DNA from: SIG607 sp036307305
GTDB taxonomy: Bacteria; Bacillota; Clostridia; Oscillospirales; Acutalibacteraceae
Reading direction: 5' to 3'
DNA: 64,000 nt
NCBI GenBank assembly: GCA_036307305.1
Contig: JAXJXV010000008.1
Span: 77,045 to 141,044 of the forward strand
Of the stretch, positions 34,655 through 43,666 are shown piece after piece. The first letter of the stretch is position 1. Each line of letters opens with the position of its first letter. The notes beneath the pieces are model-generated. The model was not told where the DNA came from. It worked only from the letters and a program-made list of their open reading frames with translations, and ran no database searches. A program made the position numbers and the translations under genes.

Positions 34655-37600
34655 CTAAGCAAGTATAAGGTTTCCGTTTGCGCCTGTTTTAACAATGCCT
34701 TCTGCCATTGCTTTATCAAGAGCATAAGCGAAAACGTCGGTCTGGGTAACGGCGGTTTTGGTGTAGCCCATAAGACGCGCAGTCTCGATAAGCAGATTTT
34801 CTCTGTCAAGACTTACCTGATTTTCAAGGATATAACGAATGGCATTTATAATTTCGCACTGAGGGATATCGGCGAATTCGCGTTTGTTAATACCCTGTCC
34901 TGACACTCTTATATAGGGATACTCGGTTTGCTCGTAAAGATAAAATACCGTGCCGTTTTCAGTGACAGAGGTGGGAGAAATTCTTGAAATAATACCCTCG
35001 GTATAGCCTGTAAGACGGTTGCCTATACGGGTGATACCAAAGCTGTTTATAACCCTCTTAACAAGCAGAGGGTGGCTTATGGGAGCTTCCCACTGAATAA
35101 CCGATAAAACGGTGTGTATTATGTAGGTATCAAATTTGCCTGAAACCAATTCGTCGGCAGTTATTGTGGGGTTTTCGCCAACGTAAGCAATGTAATCTAT
35201 AACCTTTTGGATTTCTTCCTTAACAGCTACTTCCTGTTGTTGTTCGGTTACTTCTTCGGTCACAGAACCTTCTTCTACAGGTGTCTGCTCAGGCGCTTCC
35301 TGTGGTTTGTCGGTTTTAAGATATGCTATTTTATCAAGTATGCGCTTGATTTCTTTGTCGCGGTTATCCCACCAATCCATTGTCCAGATGCGCAGAATAT
35401 TCCAACCAAGAGAGTTAAGAACGCTTATCTGCGCAATTTCTCGGTCGCGTGTAGTTTTTGACGAGCCGTATCCGTTTCCGTCAAGAAGAATACCTAAAAT
35501 GTAGTTTTCCTTGTTCTGCGGGTCTATAACGCCTATATCAATGCGGTATTTTGAGTTGCCAACCGACAAATCGGTATCAAAACCTGCTTCCTTTAATGCA
35601 GAGCAGATAGCCGTTGCAATACCGTCGTTATCGTTCTTAAAGTCGGTTGAGCTTGTTTCGTTAAGAACAAGTCGCTGACTTTGTGCATACTCAAGGAAGG
35701 CTTTAAGAGAAGCCACACCCTTAGCGCTTGTAGCCGAAAGATTTATCTGTTCGGGGGTAAGGGTGGAGAATACCATCATTTCGTTTCTTGCGCGTGAAAC
35801 GGCAACGTTGAGTCTTCTCCATCCGCCGTCGCGGTTAAGAGGACCGAAGTTCATATATACCTTGCCGTTTGCATCGGGGCCGTAGCCGATAGAAAAGAGA
35901 ATCACGTCTCTTTCGTCACCCTGTACGTTTTCAAGGTTTTTAACAAATAAAGGCTCCTGTGCTTCATAACACCATTTCTCAAGAGCTTCGTCCTTTTCAC
36001 AGGCTTCGCTTAAAAGGTCGTCAATAAGATGCTGTTGGGCAATATTAAAGGTAACGACACCCATACTCTGATTTTTTGTTTCCTCGTCTTTGCTTCTCTT
36101 AATAATTTCCTCTACGATAGCCTGAGCTTCCGCCTTGTTAGTGCGTGACTGACTGCGGTCAAATACGCCGTCGACCTTAACAAGAGTAACCTTTGAAGCT
36201 CTGTCGTTTACAGAGGGGAAGGTGAACAGCTTGTTTTCATAGAACTGACTGTTTGAGAAGGCAATAAGACTTTCGTGACGGCTTCTGTAGTGCCATAAAA
36301 GATGTGTCTGGGGCATATTAAGAGCAAGACAGTCGTCAAGTATGCTTTCAAGGTCCTCAATATCAAGATTGTCCTCGTCCACGGTATTGGTAGCAAAGAA
36401 AGCGGTAGGGGGCATCTGATTGGGGTCGCCTACGATAACCGCGTCCTTACCTCTTGCAAGAACGCCCACCGCCTTACAGGTGGGAAGCTGAGAGGCTTCG
36501 TCAAATACTACAATATCAAAATCCTCATGTCTGGGGTCAAGATACTGGGCAGCGGAAATGGGGCTCATAAGCATACAGGGGCAAAGACGGGGCAAAAGAT
36601 TCGGTATATCCTCAAAGAGCTTACGGATACTTGTGCCTCTGCCTCCGCTTTTAATGTTCTTCTGTAAAATGCCAAGCTCAGAGCTTGTAGAGGCGGCGGC
36701 AACAAAATTGGGTACCTTACTTGCAAGTCTGCAGTAAATTTCCTTTTTTGAAAGCTCGGTAAGCTCCTTGTCAATACGCCTGAACTGTTCAATCTTTTCA
36801 TTGAATACAGCGCCCGAAAAGGAATTAAGCAGAGGACTGTTATCAATAGCGGTAGCAATAAGACGGTATAAAACAGCCTTTTTGTAAACGGGAATAACCT
36901 GCTGGTGTGTAAGCTCTTTTCTGTAAATATCCGAAAGAGCAAAAAGACCTGCATCGCTAACCTCTTTAGTTACGCTGTTAAAGGCAATCCATTCTTTAAG
37001 CGACTGAGCGTTTTCTAAAATACCGTCGCAGATTTTTATCTGCTCTTCCACCCAGTTTTCCGTTTCTTTTTCTTCTATGCACAAAAGGGTGTAGCAGTCG
37101 TCCTTTGTCTTTACGAAAATGGGGTAAAACTGGTTTAACAAATTTGCGTTTTGGTTAAAGAGAGAAATATCGGTAAGCTTTGTACGGATAATATCGTTCC
37201 CTGTAAGCTCAATAAGAATGGCTCTGCTTTGCTCAGCCTTTTCTGCAAGGTCAAAGATGCTCTGCCAATCGGTGTTTTCACCAATATAAAGGGTGGAAAG
37301 TCTGTCGGCGTATTCCTTTAGCTTATCGTCACAGAGCTTTGTCTGCTTCTGGTATTCGTAAAGCTTTGTAAGGGCGTAGCCCAGCTTTACAGAATCAATC
37401 TTAGGACTCTTTGAATAAATGGCGAGGCGTTTGCAAAGCTTAGACATTAAAGTAAATTTCTGTAAAATCCATTTTGCAGAAATATCATTGTATTCTTTTA
37501 GCAGTAATTCGCTGTCCTGAGTAAGAAAATCCTCCGTCCAGTCCTTTAAAAGCTCAGTCTTAAAGCTTTGCGCTTTAATAAAGGCAGAGGAAAGCTCCTT

Positions 37601-40396
37601 GATACCCATTAAAAGTGTTACGAGATTTTCACAATTTCTGATACTTTCGGGAAGGGTAGCAAAGAAGCTGAGCGCTTCGGTAATCTCTTTGATTTTTTCA
37701 ATATCAAAAGAGCTGTAAACGGCTTTCTCGCAAAGCTCACTTAAAAAGGCTATGCAGTCTTTGATATCGGTAAGGGCTTTCTTATAGGCGCCTATATGCT
37801 CAGGCATACTCTTTTTAAGGTGCTGTGAATATTCGGCAAGCCCAATGGGAGAAAGCGGGTTATTTATATGGTCGCCCGTTTCCTTTGCGGCAGCAATCAT
37901 ACGCTCTAAAAGAACGATATGCTCGTCTAAATCATCGTTGGAAAGAGAGGCGATATAGCTGTCGTCAAACAGCTCGAAATCGGGAGCGCTTCTGTACTGC
38001 TCGTACTGGTTTATAAGCTGATAAAGGGAAAGACCGCAGGGCTGATTTGAGTGAAGAAGCGTTGCATAAGAGTCAAGCTCTTTTCTCATAGAAGCGATTT
38101 TTTCAGCCTTTGCCTCATACTGCTCGGCGGTTTCATATTTTGTGACCTCGGAAACCTTTCTGAGCTGTTCAAGAACGTCGCGCTTTTTGGATTTATTGGA
38201 GTGAAGCTCTAAACAGAAAGACCCGATACCGATGTTTTCAAGACGCTTTTGCACCACGCTGAGCGCCGCCATTTTTTCAGCCACGAAAAGAACTCTCTTG
38301 CCCTGAGCCAAGGCGTTAGCAATAAGAGAGGTAATGGTCTGTGATTTACCCGTTCCTGGAGGGCCGTGAAGCACGAAGCTCTGTCCCGAACAGGCGGCTT
38401 CAATAGCGTAAAGCTGTGAAGCGTCGGCAGACATAGGAAGCAAAACGCCTTCCTCGGTTACCCTTTCGCCTATTTCCATAGGTACGGCATCGAAACAGAG
38501 TTTTCCCTCAACAAGACTCTTTACAATCTTGTTGTTTAAAAGGTCGTCTGCGCGGTTGTGCAGGTCGTTCCACATAACGAACTGTGAAAAGGAGAATATA
38601 CCGAGATATGCCGATTCAAGCACGTCCCAGTGCTGATGCTCCATAACCGATTTTCTGATAAGAGTGAATACCTTGCGTAAATCAACGCCGTTTTCATCAC
38701 AGGGAAGCGGCTCAAGACCTGTAACGGAAAGACCGAAGTCCTGTTTGATTTTTTCAAGTATTGTAATGTTCATCTGAGGCTCGTCATCCCTGATTTTAAG
38801 GGTAAAGCCTTTGTTTGCGGATTTTCTTATTATCTCAACGGGGATAAGTACAAGGGGAGCGTAACGGGGCTTCTTGCTCTTAGGTGTTTCGTACCAGCGA
38901 AGAAGACCAAGGGAGAGATAGAGGGTGTTGGCGCCGTTTTCCTCAAGAGAGGTTTTGGCGTTGCGGTAAAGAGTTTTTATAACTCGGGAAAGCTCACTTT
39001 CGGTATAAACCGAACGAAGCCGTTTGTTAGTAAACTCGGCTTTTATTACGTTTGCATTATCTCCTAAATCGTGATTGGTTTCAAAGCCCTCGTCGTCCTT
39101 TGCTTCCCAGTCGGCAGGTCTTGGGAGAACGGTGAATTCACTGCCCTCCTGTAAAGCGTCCTCAAGGTCGTCAAGACTTGAAGTGAGAATGGGAACGATG
39201 CTTTTGGTGTATCTTAAATTAATAAGATTGTTTCTCAGTCCCAAATCAAGAAGCTTTCTCTCCCACTGTATAAGCTTTGGATTGTTCTGTGGAGAAAAGC
39301 CTGAATTAATATCAACTATGCCGTCAATTTCCTTGGGGGCGGTATTGGTATCCCCGCTGTCCTCCCAGTTATGCTCTACCGTCCAGCCGTTTTCGTTGTG
39401 AACGCGGTGGGGCAGAGGCGCAATACCGCTGAGTCTTGTGCGGAATACGTCAATAATACACTCAATAGGCTCTGTGCCTAAAAGGGAATGCTCGGCAGAG
39501 TCACGGGCATCGTCAAAGGTTGCGTTTTTACCGTTTACGGCAAGGGTGGTTTCTATAACTGCAATTTCATTAATACCGTTTGCAAGGCGTTTGGTAATAA
39601 GCGACGGGTCGTCTACCACAGACTCAGGGAAGGATAACTCGTCAAGCCATACACCGCTGAAAATATGTCCCTTTTGTAAAACCATAATGGGATGAAGTCC
39701 TACGGCTTCAAGACAGGAAACGTAAAGCAGAGTAAGGTCAAGACAGGTACCCATTTTCTGCTGAAGTACAGTATCGTTAAGACGAACCCGCTGACCTACA
39801 GCCTCAAAACTTGCAGGGGGAACGCAGTAAATGAGATTTTCGTCCTTAATTGCGCTGAAAATTGCCGCCGCCTGATTAAGTACGCGGTTTGCATCCTTTG
39901 AAAAATAAGCGTCAAAGGAGGGGTCGCCTGTCCACTCCTTTAAATATTCTGCCGCCCTGCCGATAATCTTAACAAGGTCAGGGTGGTTAGGAGTAACGAA
40001 GGCGCAAAGAAGCTCGGGATAATAACCGCTTCCATGCCACTCGTCAAAGGCGAGGGCAACCACGGGAGTGTTCGTATGGCTTAGTTCTTCTCCGTCCTTT
40101 GATAAAGAAACGGTAAGCGTACCGTTGATTTTTTCGGTTATACCCGCAAGAAACTCAGCATTAAGGGTAATGGGAACTTCTTTGATTTCAAAGCTTTTGT
40201 GGGCAGGGATAAACTCAACGACGGTGCCAAAGGGCATAATAACCTCTGTGTCAAAGCTAATATTCAGCTCTGCCTTTTCGATATTTTCGTCCCCGTTGTT
40301 GTGAATAACTATACTGCGTACGGCAGGAATTTTGTTTTGTTGCAGGGCGTAGTTTATTACTCCTACGGAATTTACCTCGATTTTAATATCTTTCAT
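34655..40396 (-). CDS. DUF4011 / superfamily 1 helicase / Vsr-like nuclease / DUF3320 protein (Hhe-type)
   Basis: 1913-residue protein, last gene of the 15-kb operon. Order: an N-terminal region with a transglutaminase-like segment (KMGTCLDLTLLYVSCLEAVGLHPI...KGHIFSGVW, about residues 215-250); DUF4011 (WERKLLDLGLRNNLINLRY, about 370); SF1 helicase core with Walker A HGPPGTGKSQT (about 682), Walker B VVFDEASQ (about 1295), GDPNQMPPT and motif VI VAVSRARNEMMVF; a restriction-endonuclease-like domain (YRIDIGVI...GILLDGNGYGSS, about 1615-1650); DUF3320 C-terminus. This architecture matches the single-gene anti-phage system called Hhe in published surveys; antiviral function here is inferred. ATG 40396 is preferred to GTG 40405, with GGTG as ribosome site. 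It begins 11 bases after the PBP gene. Confidence 0.88.
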   Translation of the reverse strand: MKDIKIEVNSVGVINYALQQNKIPAVRSIVIHNNGDENIEKAELNISFDTEVIMPFGTVVEFIPAHKSFEIKEVPITLNAEFLAGITEKINGTLTVSLSKDGEELSHTNTPVVALAFDEWHGSGYYPELLCAFVTPNHPDLVKIIGRAAEYLKEWTGDPSFDAYFSKDANRVLNQAAAIFSAIKDENLIYCVPPASFEAVGQRVRLNDTVLQQKMGTCLDLTLLYVSCLEAVGLHPIMVLQKGHIFSGVWLDELSFPESVVDDPSLITKRLANGINEIAVIETTLAVNGKNATFDDARDSAEHSLLGTEPIECIIDVFRTRLSGIAPLPHRVHNENGWTVEHNWEDSGDTNTAPKEIDGIVDINSGFSPQNNPKLIQWERKLLDLGLRNNLINLRYTKSIVPILTSSLDDLEDALQEGSEFTVLPRPADWEAKDDEGFETNHDLGDNANVIKAEFTNKRLRSVYTESELSRVIKTLYRNAKTSLEENGANTLYLSLGLLRWYETPKSKKPRYAPLVLIPVEIIRKSANKGFTLKIRDDEPQMNITILEKIKQDFGLSVTGLEPLPCDENGVDLRKVFTLIRKSVMEHQHWDVLESAYLGIFSFSQFVMWNDLHNRADDLLNNKIVKSLVEGKLCFDAVPMEIGERVTEEGVLLPMSADASQLYAIEAACSGQSFVLHGPPGTGKSQTITSLIANALAQGKRVLFVAEKMAALSVVQKRLENIGIGSFCLELHSNKSKKRDVLEQLRKVSEVTKYETAEQYEAKAEKIASMRKELDSYATLLHSNQPCGLSLYQLINQYEQYRSAPDFELFDDSYIASLSNDDLDEHIVLLERMIAAAKETGDHINNPLSPIGLAEYSQHLKKSMPEHIGAYKKALTDIKDCIAFLSELCEKAVYSSFDIEKIKEITEALSFFATLPESIRNCENLVTLLMGIKELSSAFIKAQSFKTELLKDWTEDFLTQDSELLLKEYNDISAKWILQKFTLMSKLCKRLAIYSKSPKIDSVKLGYALTKLYEYQKQTKLCDDKLKEYADRLSTLYIGENTDWQSIFDLAEKAEQSRAILIELTGNDIIRTKLTDISLFNQNANLLNQFYPIFVKTKDDCYTLLCIEEKETENWVEEQIKICDGILENAQSLKEWIAFNSVTKEVSDAGLFALSDIYRKELTHQQVIPVYKKAVLYRLIATAIDNSPLLNSFSGAVFNEKIEQFRRIDKELTELSKKEIYCRLASKVPNFVAAASTSSELGILQKNIKSGGRGTSIRKLFEDIPNLLPRLCPCMLMSPISAAQYLDPRHEDFDIVVFDEASQLPTCKAVGVLARGKDAVIVGDPNQMPPTAFFATNTVDEDNLDIEDLESILDDCLALNMPQTHLLWHYRSRHESLIAFSNSQFYENKLFTFPSVNDRASKVTLVKVDGVFDRSQSRTNKAEAQAIVEEIIKRSKDEETKNQSMGVVTFNIAQQHLIDDLLSEACEKDEALEKWCYEAQEPLFVKNLENVQGDERDVILFSIGYGPDANGKVYMNFGPLNRDGGWRRLNVAVSRARNEMMVFSTLTPEQINLSATSAKGVASLKAFLEYAQSQRLVLNETSSTDFKNDNDGIATAICSALKEAGFDTDLSVGNSKYRIDIGVIDPQNKENYILGILLDGNGYGSSKTTRDREIAQISVLNSLGWNILRIWTMDWWDNRDKEIKRILDKIAYLKTDKPQEAPEQTPVEEGSVTEEVTEQQQEVAVKEEIQKVIDYIAYVGENPTITADELVSGKFDTYIIHTVLSVIQWEAPISHPLLVKRVINSFGITRIGNRLTGYTEGIISRISPTSVTENGTVFYLYEQTEYPYIRVSGQGINKREFADIPQCEIINAIRYILENQVSLDRENLLIETARLMGYTKTAVTQTDVFAYALDKAMAEGIVKTGANGNLILA

Positions 40397-40407
40397 AATA
40401 TTCACCG

Positions 40408-41775
40408 TTACTGATTAGTTTTAGGGAGAACAGATACAAGGGTATTTGCGATTGTTGCAGGTAGCATATCTCCTGAATGCCAATCCTCAACAACAATGTA
40501 AAATGCGGTATTTGATTCTTCAATAACACCCACAAGGGTTTTGTTTTTAGAGCCTTTGGAGTCGGTTTCTGCCGTACCCGTTTTGGCGTAGGTAATGCTT
40601 TTGCTGTATCCCGCGGGATAGTAACCTATTTCCACAGCCTTTCCCCAGTGCTTCTGCATTTTTTCGGCAGTTTTTTCGGGTAAATAAGTGTTTTGCTTTA
40701 TCGAAGCCTCGTAAATGGTTCTGTTCTTTTTATTGGGGTTAACAATCGACTGCACGATATATGGGGAAGCTGCCTTGCCGCCGTTTGCCACAGCCCCCGC
40801 AAGAACCGCCATATCAACGGGATTTACCTGTGATGAGCCTTGACCTATAAGATTCCATACGTTTTTAAAGGTGGCGGTGTTGGTCATATTAAGACGGGAG
40901 GTTTCTTTACTAAGACGGTCGATTTTTCCGTTTTGAACCGTATCCTGATTTACGGCAAAGCCCATATTTTTAAGGGTATTGATTGCCTTTTCCACGTCAA
41001 GCTTCATAATAATATGAGCAAAGAAGCAGTTACAGCTGTTAGCAAGGCCCTGATTAAAGCTTTGTTTGCCGTGAGAGCCGGGACAGGTAACGGTGTTCCC
41101 GTCGGGAAGTGTAAGACTACCGCTACAGGTAAAGGTTATTTTGTTTAAATCAATGTTTTGCTCTATTGCTATAAGGCTTGTTACAAATTTCATTGTAGAG
41201 CCTGGTATGTAAACCGAAGAAAAACAGCGGTTTATATATGAAGCGTCTGAGGTTGAGGAATAGCCGGGCAGAGAAATTGCAGTATAAACCTCCCCCGTTT
41301 TGTAGTTATAGGCAAAACAGCAACCCTTTTTATTGCCGAAAAGATTGGTAAGCTGTTTTGTTGATTCCTCAGACAAAAGAGAGGTTTTAAGCACACGGCT
41401 TTGCTCTTCAACGGTGCGGTAGCCTAAAAGATAGCTGACTTTACCGGGGGTGAGTAAATCCCTGTATTTTACGGTAATAACGTTTTCCATCATATTACCG
41501 CCGTAAATTATATTGCCGAAAAGCTTTTCGTTTTTGTTTTGTCCGTCGTAAAGGGTCTGGTCAAATCTGTCGGTAACCGTACCGTAAATGCCCGACATTT
41601 TCTGAATGGATTTATGGGACAGGTGATTATCGGCAATCATTATACGGATAACCGCTACGGGAATTGACAGTACGAGTATAAAGGATAACAGCTTAACAAG
41701 GGCAGATTTGGAAAAGGTAAAGGATATTTTCTTTTTAGAAAGTCTTTTCAGGAATTTTTTAACTTTATATTTCAT
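40408..41775 (-). CDS. Class B penicillin-binding protein (transpeptidase)
   Basis: 455-residue membrane-anchored peptidoglycan transpeptidase. One N-terminal membrane helix (about residues 26-48), a short non-catalytic domain and the penicillin-binding domain with SxxK = STMK (193-196), SxN = SCN (247-249) and KTG = 398-400, all intact. It crosslinks peptidoglycan outside the membrane. It is shorter than FtsI or PBP2 (550-700), like the PbpA/sporulation-type partners of FtsW/RodA proteins. Its ATG overlaps the FtsW/RodA stop by four bases, which predicts a dedicated polymerase-transpeptidase pair. Confidence 0.93.
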   Translation of the reverse strand: MKYKVKKFLKRLSKKKISFTFSKSALVKLLSFILVLSIPVAVIRIMIADNHLSHKSIQKMSGIYGTVTDRFDQTLYDGQNKNEKLFGNIIYGGNMMENVITVKYRDLLTPGKVSYLLGYRTVEEQSRVLKTSLLSEESTKQLTNLFGNKKGCCFAYNYKTGEVYTAISLPGYSSTSDASYINRCFSSVYIPGSTMKFVTSLIAIEQNIDLNKITFTCSGSLTLPDGNTVTCPGSHGKQSFNQGLANSCNCFFAHIIMKLDVEKAINTLKNMGFAVNQDTVQNGKIDRLSKETSRLNMTNTATFKNVWNLIGQGSSQVNPVDMAVLAGAVANGGKAASPYIVQSIVNPNKKNRTIYEASIKQNTYLPEKTAEKMQKHWGKAVEIGYYPAGYSKSITYAKTGTAETDSKGSKNKTLVGVIEESNTAFYIVVEDWHSGDMLPATIANTLVSVLPKTNQ

Positions 41776-43127
41776 ATTCCAGTCCCCCTGAATTTTTTAA
41801 GCGACGGATTTATTGCCGCAAGAATAAGTCCTGACAGTATACCGAAGCAAACCGTTGCGCTTCCGCCGTCGGAAATAAGGGGCGCTACAACACCCGTAAA
41901 GGGAAGAACGTCTATGGAACCGAGGAAATTAAGAAGAACCTGAGTGACGATAAGAATGGAAGCCTGTACGGTTATGTAGTGACATGAGGGATAAACCGCG
42001 CTGTTTCTGTTTGGAAGTACCACAAGGGCGGTGTACGCGAACATAACAACGCAGAGCATTAAAACGCCGAATATTGCAAGAAGTCCTGCAATAGCCGCGT
42101 CGCTTGTAATGCTATACACGTTAAGCATATAGGTGGAATTTTCTATTCCCAGTCCACCCATACCGCCGAAAATAACCGATTCAAGCACCTGTGTCTGCTG
42201 TGCAGAGCCGTCGGGGGTCATAGCGTTAAAGAGCTGTGAAAATCTTTCCTGTACGTAGGGCAGAGCCGTAGCGGCAGAAACAACCCCTACCACAGCGATA
42301 AGAATGAAGGTGAGTGAGAATTTAAAATCAAGAAGTGAAAAGGTCATAAAAAGGAAGGACAGGAATATAATTGCCGCTGTACCCAAATCCTTAAGGAGTA
42401 ACAGTACACCGCAAGAAGCAAGGGCTGTGAGCATATATGCCACGATTCTGTCCTTTTTTCTGTATGAAAGAGCGCCCACTAAAATAAGAAGCACCTTAAC
42501 AAGCTCACCGGGTTGGAAAAGGAAATTGCCTACTGGTATCCAAAGCCTTGAGCCGTTTATTTCTTTACCGAAAACAACGTTTGCAATAAGCAACCCAAAT
42601 ACTGCCGCAATAAGCAGATAGTAAAGAAAAGCGTTTACCGAATTGATTTTCCGCCAAACGAAATAAACAATGCATAAAACAATAAGGGCGGCGGCGGTGA
42701 AAACCGCATTTTTTAAATCAAAAGAAAAAATAAACTGATAGGTATTGCCTATTCCCATTAAAACGGCTATTGCCGAAATGGGAGCGCAAACAGGCGCAGA
42801 GGAAAGCTGTGTATAACAAATAGCGCCAATTAAAAAACCGATGATACACAATACCGATAAAACGTAATAAATATTTTTATGCCGTAGCATATCAATTCGC
42901 TGTGTATAGGTGGTAATATCCTTGTTTATTTCCTCTTTTTTGCTTTCGTCCTTAGTGGAGTCGAGCTGTTTTTCCAGTGATTCTATTCGCTGTGAACAGT
43001 CCTCAATTCTGCTGTCTGTAACAGGGTTTAAACGGGAAACCGTGAAAAGCACCGTTACCACGAGGAAAAGAGCCGTAAGGAAAAGAAGTATAAAGCCGAG
43101 GTTCTGGGTAGTCAGTTTTTTAGCCAT
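41772..43127 (-). CDS. FtsW/RodA/SpoVE family peptidoglycan polymerase
   Basis: 451-residue SEDS glycosyltransferase with about ten membrane helices. Landmarks: NGSRLWIPVGNFLFQPGELVKV (usual QPSE is QPGE here) and, in the late loop, GGLGIENSTYMLNVYSITSDAAIAGLLAIFG with the conserved aspartate in TSD. Between helix 1 and helix 2 (about residues 32-84) is a charged segment with heptad-like RIESLEKQLDSTKDESKKEE that ordinary SEDS proteins do not have. The ATG at 43127 overlaps the FHA gene's stop by 8 bases; GAGGAGGG lies 11 bases upstream. Confidence 0.9.
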   Translation of the reverse strand: MAKKLTTQNLGFILLFLTALFLVVTVLFTVSRLNPVTDSRIEDCSQRIESLEKQLDSTKDESKKEEINKDITTYTQRIDMLRHKNIYYVLSVLCIIGFLIGAICYTQLSSAPVCAPISAIAVLMGIGNTYQFIFSFDLKNAVFTAAALIVLCIVYFVWRKINSVNAFLYYLLIAAVFGLLIANVVFGKEINGSRLWIPVGNFLFQPGELVKVLLILVGALSYRKKDRIVAYMLTALASCGVLLLLKDLGTAAIIFLSFLFMTFSLLDFKFSLTFILIAVVGVVSAATALPYVQERFSQLFNAMTPDGSAQQTQVLESVIFGGMGGLGIENSTYMLNVYSITSDAAIAGLLAIFGVLMLCVVMFAYTALVVLPNRNSAVYPSCHYITVQASILIVTQVLLNFLGSIDVLPFTGVVAPLISDGGSATVCFGILSGLILAAINPSLKKFRGTGI

Positions 43128-43650
43128 TTGTTTTTGAACCCTCCTCAACGTATTTAAAGAACGTATTGCCCATCAAAAGAGTATCCCCCGATTCAAGCTT
43201 AAAGGCGCCGTTTTCAACCGTTTCGTAGGAGGCGGCGCCAAAGCCAACCGTTTCACCGTCTTTCAGCGGAGAGGCAGGGGGGCAGAGAAGATAAACCTTG
43301 CCGTCCTTTGTTTTTATCCATATTCTTTTTTGTCCCTTAAGGCGCAAAAGCACAAAGCTGTCGTCGTAGAAAACAAGACGGGCGGCGTTTCGCGACAGAG
43401 TAAGGTCGTTGGTGCTTATTTTTATATCGGCGTTTGAAAGTGCGTCCTTTCTGCCTATAACGTTTTCAGCGCGGATAAGGGGGAAAGCGTCCTCGGTAAA
43501 TTCCTTGCCCGACTTATAAGAGATAACGTAAAGCTGAGCGTGACGGAATTTGGAAAGATGCTTCTTTTTTCTCAGTTTTGCCTCGTTTGAAAGCTGAAAA
43601 AATGTTATGACCAGAATAATAAAGGCAAACAAAAGAACTAAAAGATACAA
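43120..43650 (-). CDS. Membrane-anchored FHA-domain protein
   Basis: 176-residue protein with an N-terminal membrane helix (residues 2-20), a basic linker and an FHA domain: GRK at 66-68, NDLTLSRNAARLVF at 81-94 and a glycine/asparagine-rich end (GNTFFKY). FHA domains bind phosphothreonine; the GR and SR residues that hold the phosphate are kept, while the usual His of SRxHA is Ala. Lying between a kinase-containing gene set and FtsW/PBP, it probably links phosphorylation to the cell-wall synthase, as FHA proteins do near pknB-rodA-pbpA in Actinobacteria. Confidence 0.88.
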   Translation of the reverse strand: MYLLVLLFAFIILVITFFQLSNEAKLRKKKHLSKFRHAQLYVISYKSGKEFTEDAFPLIRAENVIGRKDALSNADIKISTNDLTLSRNAARLVFYDDSFVLLRLKGQKRIWIKTKDGKVYLLCPPASPLKDGETVGFGAASYETVENGAFKLESGDTLLMGNTFFKYVEEGSKTNG

Positions 43651-43666
43651 GGTAAAACCTCCCTGT

